Below are positions 28,342 to 37,693 of a DNA stretch of 64,000 nucleotides, piece by piece (the stretch's first letter is position 1; the number at the start of each line of letters is the position of its first letter). The DNA lies in the NCBI GenBank assembly GCA_905479985.1, contig CAJQOM010000009.1, forward strand, positions 23,667 to 87,666. The letters are read 5' to 3'. Under the pieces are notes generated by a model that was not told the DNA's origin, ran no database searches, and was given only the letters and a program-made list of their open reading frames with translations. Source of the DNA: an uncultured Gammaproteobacteria bacterium (GTDB lineage Bacteria > Pseudomonadota > Gammaproteobacteria > Nitrosococcales > Methylophagaceae). A program made the position numbers and the translations under genes.

Positions 28342-29751
28342 TTACAAAGCAGAAGGGGGATATCCTTGTGGTGGATATGCGGTGTTTTCTAGTTGATTTG
28401 GCTGATTATCATTGATGCTATCGTACAATAAAATATCGTAGTATCGGCGAATATTTTCAATATAACGGACAGGTTCATTACCCCTGGCATAACCGTGTCG
28501 TGTTTTGCTATACCATTTTTTTTTGCTCAAAAGGGGTAGGTTTTGTTTAATATCAGGCCATAAATCTGGGTTTTGGCCATTTTGTTGGGTAATGATACGA
28601 ACGTCTTCTATATGGCCTAGGCCGACGTTATAGGCTGCCAAGGCTATCCAGGTTTTATCGGGCTCGGGTATGCGTTCAGGTAGACGGTTTTTGAGGCTGT
28701 TTAAATAGCCGGCGCCAGCAAAAACACTTTGTTTTGGATCTGTTCTATCATCAATTTTCATTTGCTTGGCAGTGGCATTGGTGATCATCATTAAGCCTTT
28801 CACACCAGTATGTGAGATCGCTTTGGGATCCCAGTGTGACTCTTGGTAGGAGATGGCAGCGAGGAGGCGCCAATCGATATCGAATTTGGCAGAAGCTTGC
28901 TTGAATAGTGGTTGATAGGTGGGTAATTGGGTGATAATTTTTCGATAGAGGGCACGGGTGTCGACATAATCAAAACGCCGGATATGACCATAATATTTCT
29001 CGATGAGTCTATCAAGTTTTCCGGAGGCGGTGAGTGCGTCGAAGAAGTGTTGGATTTCGCTATATAAGCTATCGTCTTCAGAGCGTGTTAAAGCCCAAGC
29101 TAATTGCTGAGGATCTGAGATGTCAAAAGCAACACGTAATTCTGGAAAGAAGTTTTGTTGTGCGGCGATTTCATTGGAGTCGGCCACGGTGTAATCGATC
29201 ATTTCTAACTGAACTAATTCGAGAAGGTGGCTACTATCAAGTCGTTTATTGGCAACCCACTGTAAGGCTGGCACATCGGCTTGATGTTGTTTAAGTTGTT
29301 CGACATGACTACTGTCAGCAACCACTTCAAGTAGGCCGCCGGTGATGGCTGGGAGGTTTTTAGGTCGGCGGTTACCTTGGCGGTAGACCAGTTGTTGTGT
29401 GACTTCTTGATAGACAGGACCAAAGCGTAGGGCTTTTTCGCGCTCTGGGGTGATAGTCAGCCCAGCAGCGGCGAGATCAGCGTGACCTTGTTCTAATAAG
29501 TGCAGCATATTGCTTAAGTTATCGGGGACAATAATGTTGAGTTTGACGCCAAGATGTTGTGCAAAAAGGGCAGCGAGTTCGTATTCTAGACCGGCTAAGT
29601 TATCGCCTTTTTGGTAGTAGCTTGTTGGACTGTAACGGCTTAGGACATTGAGTTCACCGCGTTGTTTTATTTGTTCAAGTTGCGATCCCGTTTCACTGCA
29701 TGACGTGAGGATAGATAAGCCTACAAATAGCAAGATCAAACGGAATTTCAA
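28342..29751 (-). CDS. mltF: Membrane-bound lytic murein transglycosylase F
   Basis: Outer-membrane lipoprotein that cleaves peptidoglycan glycan strands, forming 1,6-anhydro ends. A lipobox LTSC follows a short hydrophobic signal. Next is a solute-binding-protein-type domain (about residues 25-255, with ADLAAAGLTITPEREK). A C-terminal SLT domain carries the catalytic Glu in ISYQESHWDPKA. The longest frame starts at a GTG (29799), but TAAGG sits 8 bases ahead of a TTG at 29751. That TTG gives the compact signal MKFRLILLFVGLSILTSC and 469 residues, so I prefer it. It is followed by the diguanylate cyclase gene. Confidence 0.92.
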   Translation of the reverse strand: MKFRLILLFVGLSILTSCSETGSQLEQIKQRGELNVLSRYSPTSYYQKGDNLAGLEYELAALFAQHLGVKLNIIVPDNLSNMLHLLEQGHADLAAAGLTITPEREKALRFGPVYQEVTQQLVYRQGNRRPKNLPAITGGLLEVVADSSHVEQLKQHQADVPALQWVANKRLDSSHLLELVQLEMIDYTVADSNEIAAQQNFFPELRVAFDISDPQQLAWALTRSEDDSLYSEIQHFFDALTASGKLDRLIEKYYGHIRRFDYVDTRALYRKIITQLPTYQPLFKQASAKFDIDWRLLAAISYQESHWDPKAISHTGVKGLMMITNATAKQMKIDDRTDPKQSVFAGAGYLNSLKNRLPERIPEPDKTWIALAAYNVGLGHIEDVRIITQQNGQNPDLWPDIKQNLPLLSKKKWYSKTRHGYARGNEPVRYIENIRRYYDILLYDSINDNQPNQLENTAYPPQGYPPSAL

Positions 29752-29827
29752 TGTAATAGCCTTACAAGTGATATTTCGTTGATTATCGCATTTATGCACT
29801 CGATGTTCACAGGCTTAGTTCGCACTT

Positions 29828-30283
29828 TTATTGACGACGGGCTTTAAAGAATTGGCGGAGTAGTTGACTACTTTGTTCAGAGAGTAAGCCATGCTCACAC
29901 TGTACATGGTGATTGAGTCTATTATTATTGAGGACATCAAAGCCACTGACTATTGCACCGGTTTTAGGCTCTTTGGCTGCGAAGACTAACCGTGCTATTC
30001 GACTGTGAATGATGGCGCCAGTACACATTAGGCAAGGCTCTAAAGTGACATAGAGTGTTGTGTTAGGTAAGCGATAATTATTGTTATTTAAGCAGGCTGC
30101 GCGGATGGCTTGTATTTCTGCGTGAGCCGTTGGGTCATTGCTCGAAATGGGTTGATTCCAGCCTTCACCGATGAGGTTATTTTCGTGAACGATGACGGCG
30201 CCAACAGGCACTTCATCTTGTTGCTGTGCTTTTTCTGCGAGTGTGAGTGCATGACGCATCCATTTTTCATCATCAGGGGTCAT
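29828..30283 (-). CDS. tadA: tRNA-specific adenosine deaminase TadA
   Basis: Zinc-dependent deaminase converting A34 to inosine in tRNA-Arg(ACG). 151 residues, with the catalytic HAEIQAIR motif (zinc His and proton-shuttling Glu) and the second zinc motif PCLMCTGAI. Its start overlaps the end of waaA by 11 bases on the same strand. Confidence 0.95.
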   Translation of the reverse strand: MTPDDEKWMRHALTLAEKAQQQDEVPVGAVIVHENNLIGEGWNQPISSNDPTAHAEIQAIRAACLNNNNYRLPNTTLYVTLEPCLMCTGAIIHSRIARLVFAAKEPKTGAIVSGFDVLNNNRLNHHVQCEHGLLSEQSSQLLRQFFKARRQ

Positions 30284-31550
30284 GGATGACGATATGGCGT
30301 TTGATGAGGTTTGCCAGTCTTATGCTAGCGCCTTGGCTAGCGGCAATGAGTTTCAAGCCGGCTTCGCCCATTTTGGCGCGTTGTTCGGCATTATCTAATA
30401 ATCGAATGACATTATCAGCAAGGTCTTCGGCCTGGCCCACTGGTATTACGGCTTCAGCATCAATAAATCGGCGGGTGATGTCATTGAAATTAAAGAAATG
30501 TGGCCCGACCAGTACGGCTCTGCCTAATGCGGCGGGTTCGAGAATATTATGACCGCCATGTGGAACAAGGCTACCACCGACAAAAGCGACATCAGAAGCG
30601 GCATAGAATAAGGGCAGTTCGCCCATTGTGTCGACAACGAGTACTTGGATGTCGGATGAACAAGGTAATTGTTCACTGCGTCTGAGCGTTTTGAATCCCG
30701 TTTTGTGCGTAAGCGCGGTGACGCGGTCAAAGCGTTCAGGATGGCGTGGGACGATAATCAACAGTAAGTTTGGAAATTTTGAGCGAATTTGTCTTGAGGC
30801 ATGGAGAATAATTTCTTCTTCCCCTTCATGCGTACTGGCGGCAACCCAAACAGGTCGGTTATTGTCCCACATCATGCGCATTGCACTGGCTTGTTCGACG
30901 ATGCTGGCAGGGAGGTTGGTTTCGTATTTGAGGTTGCCGATCGCGTGGACATCGGTGATATCAGCACCAAGGAGATGAAAGTTATCGCGGTCATGTTGGC
31001 CTTGGGCGGCAATGAAGCGCAGGCTATTGAGTACCATTTTAGTTAATTTAGGAAAGCGGGCGTAGCCTTTGGCTGAACGGTCTGACATTCGTGCATTGGC
31101 GAGTACGAGTGGAATATTGTGTTGTTTGCAGCTTAATAATAAGTTGGGCCAGATTTCCGTTTCCATAATGACGCCGAAAACAGGCCGGTTAATTTTTAAA
31201 AACCGATTGATTGCCAAGGGTAAGTCATAAGGTAAATAACAATGGGCAACGGAATCAGAAAACAATAATTTGACGCGTTCGCTGCCAGTAGGCGTCATGG
31301 TGGTGATTAACAGTTGATGTTTTGGGTAGGTTATTTGTAGGCTTTTTACCAAAGGGCGGCAGGCTTCGACTTCCCCGACCGAGACAGCATGTATCCATAT
31401 TACTGGCGCTGGTCTGGTGAGTGGGGGACTATTACCAAAGCGTTCTGACCAACGCTGCCAATAAGCAGGCGCGCGGATACCTCGCCAAGTAAGCCGTAAG
31501 ATGACTAAAGGTAAGCAGATATAAAATAAGGTGGTATAAAGTAATTTCAA
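30273..31550 (-). CDS. waaA: 3-deoxy-D-manno-octulosonic acid transferase WaaA
   Basis: Adds Kdo sugars from CMP-Kdo to lipid IVA at the inner face of the inner membrane, GT30 family. 425 residues, with an N-terminal membrane anchor. The family segments WIHAVSVGEVEACRPLV, TTMTPTGSERV and the C-terminal GGSLVPHGGHNILEPAALG are all visible. It is divergent from the lipid A acyltransferase gene across about 85 bases, grouping two consecutive lipid A steps. Confidence 0.96.
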   Translation of the reverse strand: MKLLYTTLFYICLPLVILRLTWRGIRAPAYWQRWSERFGNSPPLTRPAPVIWIHAVSVGEVEACRPLVKSLQITYPKHQLLITTMTPTGSERVKLLFSDSVAHCYLPYDLPLAINRFLKINRPVFGVIMETEIWPNLLLSCKQHNIPLVLANARMSDRSAKGYARFPKLTKMVLNSLRFIAAQGQHDRDNFHLLGADITDVHAIGNLKYETNLPASIVEQASAMRMMWDNNRPVWVAASTHEGEEEIILHASRQIRSKFPNLLLIIVPRHPERFDRVTALTHKTGFKTLRRSEQLPCSSDIQVLVVDTMGELPLFYAASDVAFVGGSLVPHGGHNILEPAALGRAVLVGPHFFNFNDITRRFIDAEAVIPVGQAEDLADNVIRLLDNAEQRAKMGEAGLKLIAASQGASIRLANLIKRHIVIHDP

Positions 31551-31634
31551 GCGTGTATCTTTTTGTTCGTTTATTTAGCGGTAAACCAGTGAGAATGATA
31601 GCATAGGCGCTAAATTTCTTAATGATTGGTCGAC

Positions 31635-32549
31635 ATGGCATTTTTTCAAAAGCAGTTTTTACATCCCCGTTTCTGGGCTAGTTGGCTTGGTTTGGGTTTG
31701 ATGCGCTTATCGGTTTATTTGCCGGTGCAGCTGCAAATGTTATCAGGTCGTTTGGTGGCTTGGGTTATTACGCCACTGACATCCTCGAGAAGGTTGATTG
31801 CTGAGCGTAATATTGCATTATGTTTTCCAGAGTTAACGGAACAGCAAAGAGCAGATTTATTAGACGATAATATGCGCACAATGGGTATGTTGTTGCTTGA
31901 AATGGCGCTGAGTTGGTGGGGTAGTGACAGTAGCTTAGAAAAACGCGTGCGTTACGAAGGCTTGGAGCATCTTGATAGGGGGCTAGCGAAAGGCAAAGGT
32001 GTTATTTTGTTGACGGGGCATTTTACCAGTATGGAACTGGGCGGCCGATTGATAATGCTGAAAAAACCGTGCTATGTGATGTTTAGGGAATTAAAAAATC
32101 CATTATTTAATGCGGTGATGATGCAATCTCGTGTACATCATAGTGAAGGAATTGTGTTACAGGAAGATCCCCGAGCGATGATACGGGCTTTGAGAAAGAA
32201 TAAAATTGTGTGGTACGCGCCCGATCAAGATTATGGCCGGAAATTGAGTATTTTTGCTGAATTTTTTGGTAATACAGCGGCAACAGTGCCGGCCACAGCA
32301 CGGATGGCTAAGATGAGTGGTGCGGCGGTGGTGCCTTTTGTGCCGCGGCGTGAAGCGGATGGCAGCTATACATTAACCTTGAGTCCAGCATTGGAGGATT
32401 TTCCTACTGGGGATGATGTTGTTGATGCCCAGAGAATTAATGATCTGATAGAGCAAGAGGTGCGCCAATCACCAGAACAATACTATTGGGTACACCGACG
32501 GTTTAAGACACAGCCAGAGGGTAAGAAAGGCTCACTATATAAAGGCTAA
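31635..32549 (+). CDS. lpxL: Lipid A biosynthesis lauroyl acyltransferase
   Basis: Transfers a secondary acyl chain onto Kdo2-lipid IVA. The 304-residue protein aligns with E. coli LpxL along its length. It shares the N-terminal HPRFWASWLGLG, the catalytic HX4E motif in GHFTSMELGGR, and VWYAPDQDYG near residue 195. It also shares the C-terminal PEQYYWVHRRFKTQPEG. One N-terminal hydrophobic helix anchors it. The frame begins at a TTG at 31626, but the ATG at 31635 fits better; there is no strong ribosome binding site. Acyl-chain specificity cannot be read from the sequence. Confidence 0.92.
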   Translation: MAFFQKQFLHPRFWASWLGLGLMRLSVYLPVQLQMLSGRLVAWVITPLTSSRRLIAERNIALCFPELTEQQRADLLDDNMRTMGMLLLEMALSWWGSDSSLEKRVRYEGLEHLDRGLAKGKGVILLTGHFTSMELGGRLIMLKKPCYVMFRELKNPLFNAVMMQSRVHHSEGIVLQEDPRAMIRALRKNKIVWYAPDQDYGRKLSIFAEFFGNTAATVPATARMAKMSGAAVVPFVPRREADGSYTLTLSPALEDFPTGDDVVDAQRINDLIEQEVRQSPEQYYWVHRRFKTQPEGKKGSLYKG

Positions 32550-32610
32550 ATTAAAAGTGTGCTCAGCTGAGCTTATTCTAAATATTGTTGGCCTGACTAA
32601 AAGTATAGGC

Positions 32611-32642
32611 AAAAAAAAGGCCATCCGAAGATGGCCTTTTTT
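32611..32642. terminator. Bidirectional terminator between lpxL and rpsI
   Basis: The inverted repeat GGCCATC/GATGGCC with a CGAA tetraloop is flanked by a run of A on the left and T on the right. It works in both orientations, ending lpxL (plus) and rplM-rpsI (minus). Confidence 0.93.
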
Positions 32643-32658
32643 GTTGGTAATCTGTCGA

Positions 32659-33051
32659 TTAACGTTTTGAGAATTGTGGACGTTTACGTGCTTTGTGTAA
32701 ACCAATCTTCTTACGTTCAACGGCACGGGCATCACGAGTGATGAAACCGGCTTTACGTAGCTCTGATTTTAATTCGCTGTTGTATTCAACCAATGCGCGG
32801 CTAATGCCGTGACGAATTGCGCCAGCTTGACCATTGTTACCACCACCGCGAACGGTGATTTGAAGATCAAAGTTACTTAACATATCAACCAATTCTAATG
32901 GTTGGCGAACTACCATGCGTGACGTTTCACGTCCGAAGTAATCGTCAAGTGATCGAGTATTAATGGTGATGTTACCCGAGCCTGATTTCATAAATACGCG
33001 CGCTGTTGAACTTTTGCGGCGACCGGTTGCGTAATGTTGTTCTGTTGCCAT
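32659..33051 (-). CDS. rpsI: 30S ribosomal protein S9
   Basis: Small-subunit ribosomal protein reaching the P-site tRNA through its basic tail. 130 residues, ending in the conserved [11 protein letters not shown] tail, and starting with the typical [14 protein letters not shown]. It lies 14 bases after rplM, the universal rplM-rpsI pair. Confidence 0.98.
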   Translation of the reverse strand: MATEQHYATGRRKSSTARVFMKSGSGNITINTRSLDDYFGRETSRMVVRQPLELVDMLSNFDLQITVRGGGNNGQAGAIRHGISRALVEYNSELKSELRKAGFITRDARAVERKKIGLHKARKRPQFSKR

Positions 33052-33065
33052 GAGTTAGGTTCCGT

Positions 33066-33500
33066 TTAGATTTCCAGCACTTTAGGCTGTTGGGCTGTGT
33101 GTGGGTGTTCTTCGCCAGCATAAACTTTTAATTTGCTGAACATCGTACGACCCATAGAATTCTTAGGCAACATGCCTTTGACAGCAGATTTGATAACGCG
33201 ATCTGGTGCTTTCTCAAGTTGCTTTTCTAATGAAATAGATTTAATACCACCGACATAACCTGTGTGGTGATAGTAAATTTTATTTTTTAATTTATTACCT
33301 GACACATGGAGCTTCTCAGCATTGATAACAACAATGTAATCACCAGTATCAACGTGAGGTGTGTAAATTGTTTTATGCTTTCCACGCAAACGACGCGCGA
33401 TTTCAGAAGCCATACGGCCTAATGTTTTGCCGTTAGCATCGACGACAAACCAGTCGCGGCGTACTTCAGCAGGTTTTGCACTTAGTGTTGTTGTTTTCAT
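33066..33500 (-). CDS. rplM: 50S ribosomal protein L13
   Basis: Early-assembling 50S protein of 144 residues. [19 protein letters not shown] and [22 protein letters not shown] are family signatures. It is the first gene of the rplM-rpsI unit and has its own promoter just downstream of uppP. Confidence 0.98.
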   Translation of the reverse strand: MKTTTLSAKPAEVRRDWFVVDANGKTLGRMASEIARRLRGKHKTIYTPHVDTGDYIVVINAEKLHVSGNKLKNKIYYHHTGYVGGIKSISLEKQLEKAPDRVIKSAVKGMLPKNSMGRTMFSKLKVYAGEEHPHTAQQPKVLEI

Positions 33501-33551
33501 TCCGCGGTTGGCTCCAGAAAATTACGCAGGCGGGTCAAATAAAGAGGGGAA

Positions 33552-33580
33552 ATGTTACGCATTCGCTAGGATGCTGTCAA
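33552..33580 (-). promoter_or_regulatory. Sigma-70 promoter for rplM-rpsI
   Basis: On the minus strand a perfect -35 TTGACA (33575-33580) is followed after exactly 17 bases by TAACAT (33552-33557). It predicts transcription starting near 33545 and a leader of about 45 bases. It lies between the uppP stop and the rplM start, so the ribosomal genes are not dependent on uppP transcription. Confidence 0.7.
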
Positions 33581-33586
33581 CTCTGA

Positions 33587-34387
33587 TTACGCCATGAAGA
33601 GTTGCAAGAGTATAGCACCTAGGACAAGACGGTAGAGAACAAATGGCCACATGCCTATTTTTTCTATCATTTTAAGGAAGAAATGAATACAGATATAAGC
33701 ACTGATTGCGGAAAGTCCTGTGCCCATTATGATGGCAAACCAGTCGGTCACCAAGTCAGACTGGATAAGCTCAATGGCTTTTAAGCCGCCGGCTAACACA
33801 ATGACAGGAATAGATAATAGGAATGAAAATCGGGCCGCTGCTTGTCGCGATAAACCGAGCATTAGACCTGCTGTAATGGTAATACCTGAACGTGATGTGC
33901 CGGGTATGAGTGCAATTGCTTGGGCTAACCCGATAAATAAGATGTCGAAGAGGCTTAATTTTTGTTCATCTCGTTGCTGTTTACTTTGCCAATCTGCCCA
34001 GCCGAGCATGAGCCCGAAGATGATGGTGGTCGCGGCAATCACAAGCGGGCTGCGAAGATGGGTTTCGATAATATCGCCTAGCAGTAGGCCCGCTAAGCCG
34101 ACAGGGATTGTGCCGAGTAACACAGCCCAAGCAAGTCGACTTTCACCCACCATCGCGCGCTGATTGACAGAAGCAAACCAGTCAACAGTGAGTGTCGCGA
34201 CAGTTTTTCTAAAGTAGAATACAACGGCCGTTAAGGTGCCGACATGAACGGCGACATCAAAGGCGAGGCCTTGATCTTCCCAACCCGCAATAATGGGCAG
34301 CAGGATGAGGTGAGCTGAGCTTGAAATGGGTAAAAATTCGGTTAGGCCTTGCAGTAGTGCTAAAGCGAAGATTTGTATTAAGTCCAT
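33587..34387 (-). CDS. uppP: Undecaprenyl-diphosphatase UppP
   Basis: Inner-membrane phosphatase recycling undecaprenyl pyrophosphate to the lipid carrier for cell-wall and surface polymers. 266 residues with about eight helices. The BacA signature LLQGLTEFLPISSSAHL is at the N-terminus (catalytic Glu and Ser), and the second motif PGTSRSGITITAGLMLGLSR is near residue 165. Gene loss of this family causes bacitracin sensitivity in other species. Confidence 0.96.
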   Translation of the reverse strand: MDLIQIFALALLQGLTEFLPISSSAHLILLPIIAGWEDQGLAFDVAVHVGTLTAVVFYFRKTVATLTVDWFASVNQRAMVGESRLAWAVLLGTIPVGLAGLLLGDIIETHLRSPLVIAATTIIFGLMLGWADWQSKQQRDEQKLSLFDILFIGLAQAIALIPGTSRSGITITAGLMLGLSRQAAARFSFLLSIPVIVLAGGLKAIELIQSDLVTDWFAIIMGTGLSAISAYICIHFFLKMIEKIGMWPFVLYRLVLGAILLQLFMA

Positions 34388-34547
34388 TATGCGCCGAGTT
34401 TATGAAAATTGGATGGCGCTATTATACGTTCAGTTAACGCAATAGCGCTGTGTTTTGGTCATCATTATGTTAACTAGGTCGTTAAGATGGTCTTTGATAT
34501 TGCTGGAGGCAGACGGTCTTAACACTAAAAGAAGGTCGGGTTTGCGT

Positions 34548-34553
34548 TATAAT
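34548..34553 (+). promoter_or_regulatory. Candidate -10 element upstream of dld
   Basis: A perfect TATAAT lies 49 bases ahead of the dld start in the 215-base divergent gap between uppP and dld. No convincing -35 is seen at 16-18 bases, so activation or a chance match is possible. Nothing else is evident in this gap. Confidence 0.3.
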
Positions 34554-34602
34554 TGATGATTATCACTGGCTCAATTGCGCTATTTTAAGAATGAGAAGCA
34601 CC

Positions 34603-36315
34603 ATGACTGAAGCTGCTACACAACCTGAATTAATTAATCGTTTAACGACATTGGTTGGGTCAACTTATATTTTGACTAATCCTACTAAAATGCAGCCTTT
34701 TAGCAAAGGGTTTCGTTTCGGATTTGGTAGCGCTTTAGCCGTTGTTCGTCCTGGTAGTTTGTTAGAGATTTGGCAGGTGTTACAGGTTTGTGTTGATGCC
34801 AATGTCGCTATTATCATGCAAGCCGCTAATACGGGCTTAACGGGTGGCTCAACACCGGATGGCGATGATTATGATCGGCCCATCGTTATTATTAATACAA
34901 TGCGTATCGATCAAATCCAATTGATAAATGATGCGCGTCAAATTATTGGATTACCGGGTAGTACCCTATTTGGACTTGAGGAAGTGTTGGCACCTTATGG
35001 GCGTGAACCACATTCGGTAATAGGGTCTTCATGCATAGGGGCATCGATAGTCGGTGGTGTCTGTAATAATTCGGGTGGGGCTTTGGTTCAACGTGGCCCG
35101 GCGTATACTGAATTATCGTTATATGCTCAAATTCATGATGATGGTGAATTAGAATTAGTGAATAATTTGGATATTGATTTAGGGGTGACGCCTGAAGAAA
35201 TATTGACTAACCTCGAGCAACAACGCTATCAAGCTGCTGATATTAACCAGTCGGAAAAGCGGGCTTCAGATAATGAATATCATGAACGCGTCAGAGAAAT
35301 AGATGCCGACACACCTTCAAGGTTTAATAATGATGGCCGGCGTTTGCATGAGTCCTCAGGTTGTGCCGGTAAATTAGCTGTCTTTGCGGTGCGTATTGAT
35401 ACGTACCCTATTGCCGCTAAGCAACAGGTTTTTTATGTGGGCACGAATGATGCTCAGGTATTAGCAACGATGCGACGGGATATCTTATCGACGTTTAAGA
35501 CCTTGCCTGTTTCAGGTGAATATCTACATCGAGATTGTTACGAGGTGAGTAAGAAATATGGCAAAGATACATTTCTTGTCATTGATAAATTGGGCTCGAA
35601 ATATATTCCTAAGCTATTTGGTTTAAAAAGAACAGTTGATCGATTCGCTGATCGATTGCCTTTTTTACCCAAAAAAATGTCTGATAGGGTGATGCAATAC
35701 CTGAGCTATTGTTGGCCGAACCATTTGCCAAAGCGAATGGAAGCATATAGTGCGCAATATAGTCACCATTGGATTTTAGAAATGGATAATGATGGGGTCG
35801 ATGAGGCGCGTGCTTATCTTCAACAGTTTTTTGAAACGGCAGAAGGCAGCTATTTTGAATGTACGCCAGAAGAGAGCGAAAAAGCGATATTGCACCGTTT
35901 TGTTGCCGGTGGCGCGATAGGGCGTTATCACATCATGAATGGCCAAATGCTAGGTGCTATGATGACAGTAGATGTGGCGTTACGCAGAAATGATGCGGTT
36001 TGGTTCGAAGAATTGCCCCCCGAAGTTGACGCGTTGATTGCGGATAAATTTTATTATGGCCATTTATTTTGCCATGTCATGCATCAGAATTATGTGTTGA
36101 AGAAAGGCGTTGATGCGAAGCAGTTAAAGCAACAAATTTTAGCTTCTTTTGATGCACGTGGCGCTGAGTATCCTGCCGAACATAATGTGGGCCATGAATA
36201 TGCTGCAAAAGCAGATTTAAAATCGTTTTATAAAGCGTTAGACCCGACCAATACGTTTAATCCTGGGATTGGTAAAACCAGCAAATTAAAGCATTGGTCA
36301 GAAGATAAACAATAA
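34603..36315 (+). CDS. dld: Quinone-dependent D-lactate dehydrogenase
   Basis: FAD-linked, membrane-associated enzyme oxidising D-lactate to pyruvate and passing electrons to quinone. 570 residues, near the 571 of E. coli Dld, with closely matching blocks: MQAANTGLTGGSTPDGDDYD and GREPHSVIGSSCIGAS in the FAD-binding half. The CTPEESEKAILHRF segment and the end NPGIGKTSKLKHW also match. I chose the ATG at 34603, because GAGAAG at 34593-34598 serves it, over the ATG at 34591. D-lactate could come from methylglyoxal detoxification; no glyoxalase gene is nearby. Confidence 0.95.
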   Translation: MTEAATQPELINRLTTLVGSTYILTNPTKMQPFSKGFRFGFGSALAVVRPGSLLEIWQVLQVCVDANVAIIMQAANTGLTGGSTPDGDDYDRPIVIINTMRIDQIQLINDARQIIGLPGSTLFGLEEVLAPYGREPHSVIGSSCIGASIVGGVCNNSGGALVQRGPAYTELSLYAQIHDDGELELVNNLDIDLGVTPEEILTNLEQQRYQAADINQSEKRASDNEYHERVREIDADTPSRFNNDGRRLHESSGCAGKLAVFAVRIDTYPIAAKQQVFYVGTNDAQVLATMRRDILSTFKTLPVSGEYLHRDCYEVSKKYGKDTFLVIDKLGSKYIPKLFGLKRTVDRFADRLPFLPKKMSDRVMQYLSYCWPNHLPKRMEAYSAQYSHHWILEMDNDGVDEARAYLQQFFETAEGSYFECTPEESEKAILHRFVAGGAIGRYHIMNGQMLGAMMTVDVALRRNDAVWFEELPPEVDALIADKFYYGHLFCHVMHQNYVLKKGVDAKQLKQQILASFDARGAEYPAEHNVGHEYAAKADLKSFYKALDPTNTFNPGIGKTSKLKHWSEDKQ

Positions 36316-36364
36316 CAGTTACGCTTATCGAAGCCAGTCAGCGTTAATCGTTGGCTGGCGAGTA

Positions 36365-37591
36365 TCAATATAAAACGCGTAGTCTGATAGTGCCTTCGAC
36401 GCTATTTAAGTGCTCTAGGGCCAGCTTTGAATCAAGTTCCGCAACGTCTAAGAGTAAATAACCTACTTCATTTTCAGTCATCATACTTTGTGCCAATATA
36501 TTGATATTGTGCTGAGCAAACAGTTGGTTAATGTTCGATAAGACGCCGGGTCTATTGTGATGAACATGCAAAATACGATGCGTATTCGCTTGCTGCGGCA
36601 TGGCGATTTCTGGGAAGTTAACCGCAGAAGTGGAATTACCATTATTGGCAAACTGAATGAATTTTTCAGCGACTTCTAGGCCGATATTCGCTTGGGCTTC
36701 AACGGTTGAACCACCGACATGGGGGGTCAAAATAACATTCGGGTAACCACGAAGGGGTGAATCTAAGGGTTCATCATTTGATTTTGGCTCTTTGGGGAAA
36801 ACATCGATGGCGGCACCGCCCACTTTATTGTTTTCAATAGCCTGAGCTAAATCTTCTAAGTTAACGCAACTCCCTCTGGCAGCATTGATGAAGATGGCAC
36901 CGGTTTTCATTTGGTCAAACTGTGCTTTTGCCATCATATTATGCGTTGTGGCTAATTCAGGGACGTGCAGGGAAATAACATCCGAATGGCTGAGCAGGTG
37001 TTGCATTGGGACTTGATTGGCATTGCCTAAAGGCAGTTTGGTGATGGCATCATAATAGATGACATTCATTCCTAAGCTTTCAGCTAATACCGAGACCTGT
37101 GAGCCAATGCTGCCGTAGCCAACGATACCGAGTGTTTTACCGCGGGCTTCATAAGACGCTTTGGCCGTTTTGGGCCAGCTACCATTGTGGACTTTATGAT
37201 TTTTTTCAGGAATACCACGTAATAATAAGATGAGCTGCCCAATGACCAGTTCTGCAACAGAACGGGTGTTTGAGTAAGGTGCATTAAAGACAGGCACCCC
37301 TTTCATTTTGGCGGCTTGCAGATCAACTTGGTTCGTCCCAATACAAAAACAACCAATGCCTGCTAATTTATCAGCTGCATTGAGAACTTTTTCTGTGAGT
37401 TGCGTCCGCGAGCGGATACCGATAAAACGAACACCTTTGATTTTTTCGATTAAAGCATCTTCATCTAAGGCATGAGAAAGATATTCGATGTTGGTATAGC
37501 CGGCTTTTTCTATGGCATCAACAGCATTTTGATGAAGACCCTCTAATAATAGAAAACGAGCATCAGACTTTTTGAGGGGGATTAGTTCCAT
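36365..37591 (-). CDS. serA: D-3-phosphoglycerate dehydrogenase SerA
   Basis: NAD-dependent first step of serine synthesis from 3-phosphoglycerate. 408 residues, the E. coli-type form. The order is a D-isomer-specific dehydrogenase domain, a Rossmann domain (LGIVGYGSIGSQV near residue 155; FINAARGSCVNLEDL; catalytic His in TPHVGGSTVEAQ), then a C-terminal ACT domain starting near residue 338 (HVHHNRPGVLSNINQLFA). The ACT domain implies serine feedback inhibition. It is convergent with dld. Confidence 0.96.
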   Translation of the reverse strand: MELIPLKKSDARFLLLEGLHQNAVDAIEKAGYTNIEYLSHALDEDALIEKIKGVRFIGIRSRTQLTEKVLNAADKLAGIGCFCIGTNQVDLQAAKMKGVPVFNAPYSNTRSVAELVIGQLILLLRGIPEKNHKVHNGSWPKTAKASYEARGKTLGIVGYGSIGSQVSVLAESLGMNVIYYDAITKLPLGNANQVPMQHLLSHSDVISLHVPELATTHNMMAKAQFDQMKTGAIFINAARGSCVNLEDLAQAIENNKVGGAAIDVFPKEPKSNDEPLDSPLRGYPNVILTPHVGGSTVEAQANIGLEVAEKFIQFANNGNSTSAVNFPEIAMPQQANTHRILHVHHNRPGVLSNINQLFAQHNINILAQSMMTENEVGYLLLDVAELDSKLALEHLNSVEGTIRLRVLY

Positions 37592-37693
37592 GAGAGTTTG
37601 TCTATTTCAGTAGGTGGGTTTAAAAAGCCAGATATTATAGCAGGTGTTATTAAAAATAGATTATGATGGCTGGCTATAACGGTTTTAAGACGT

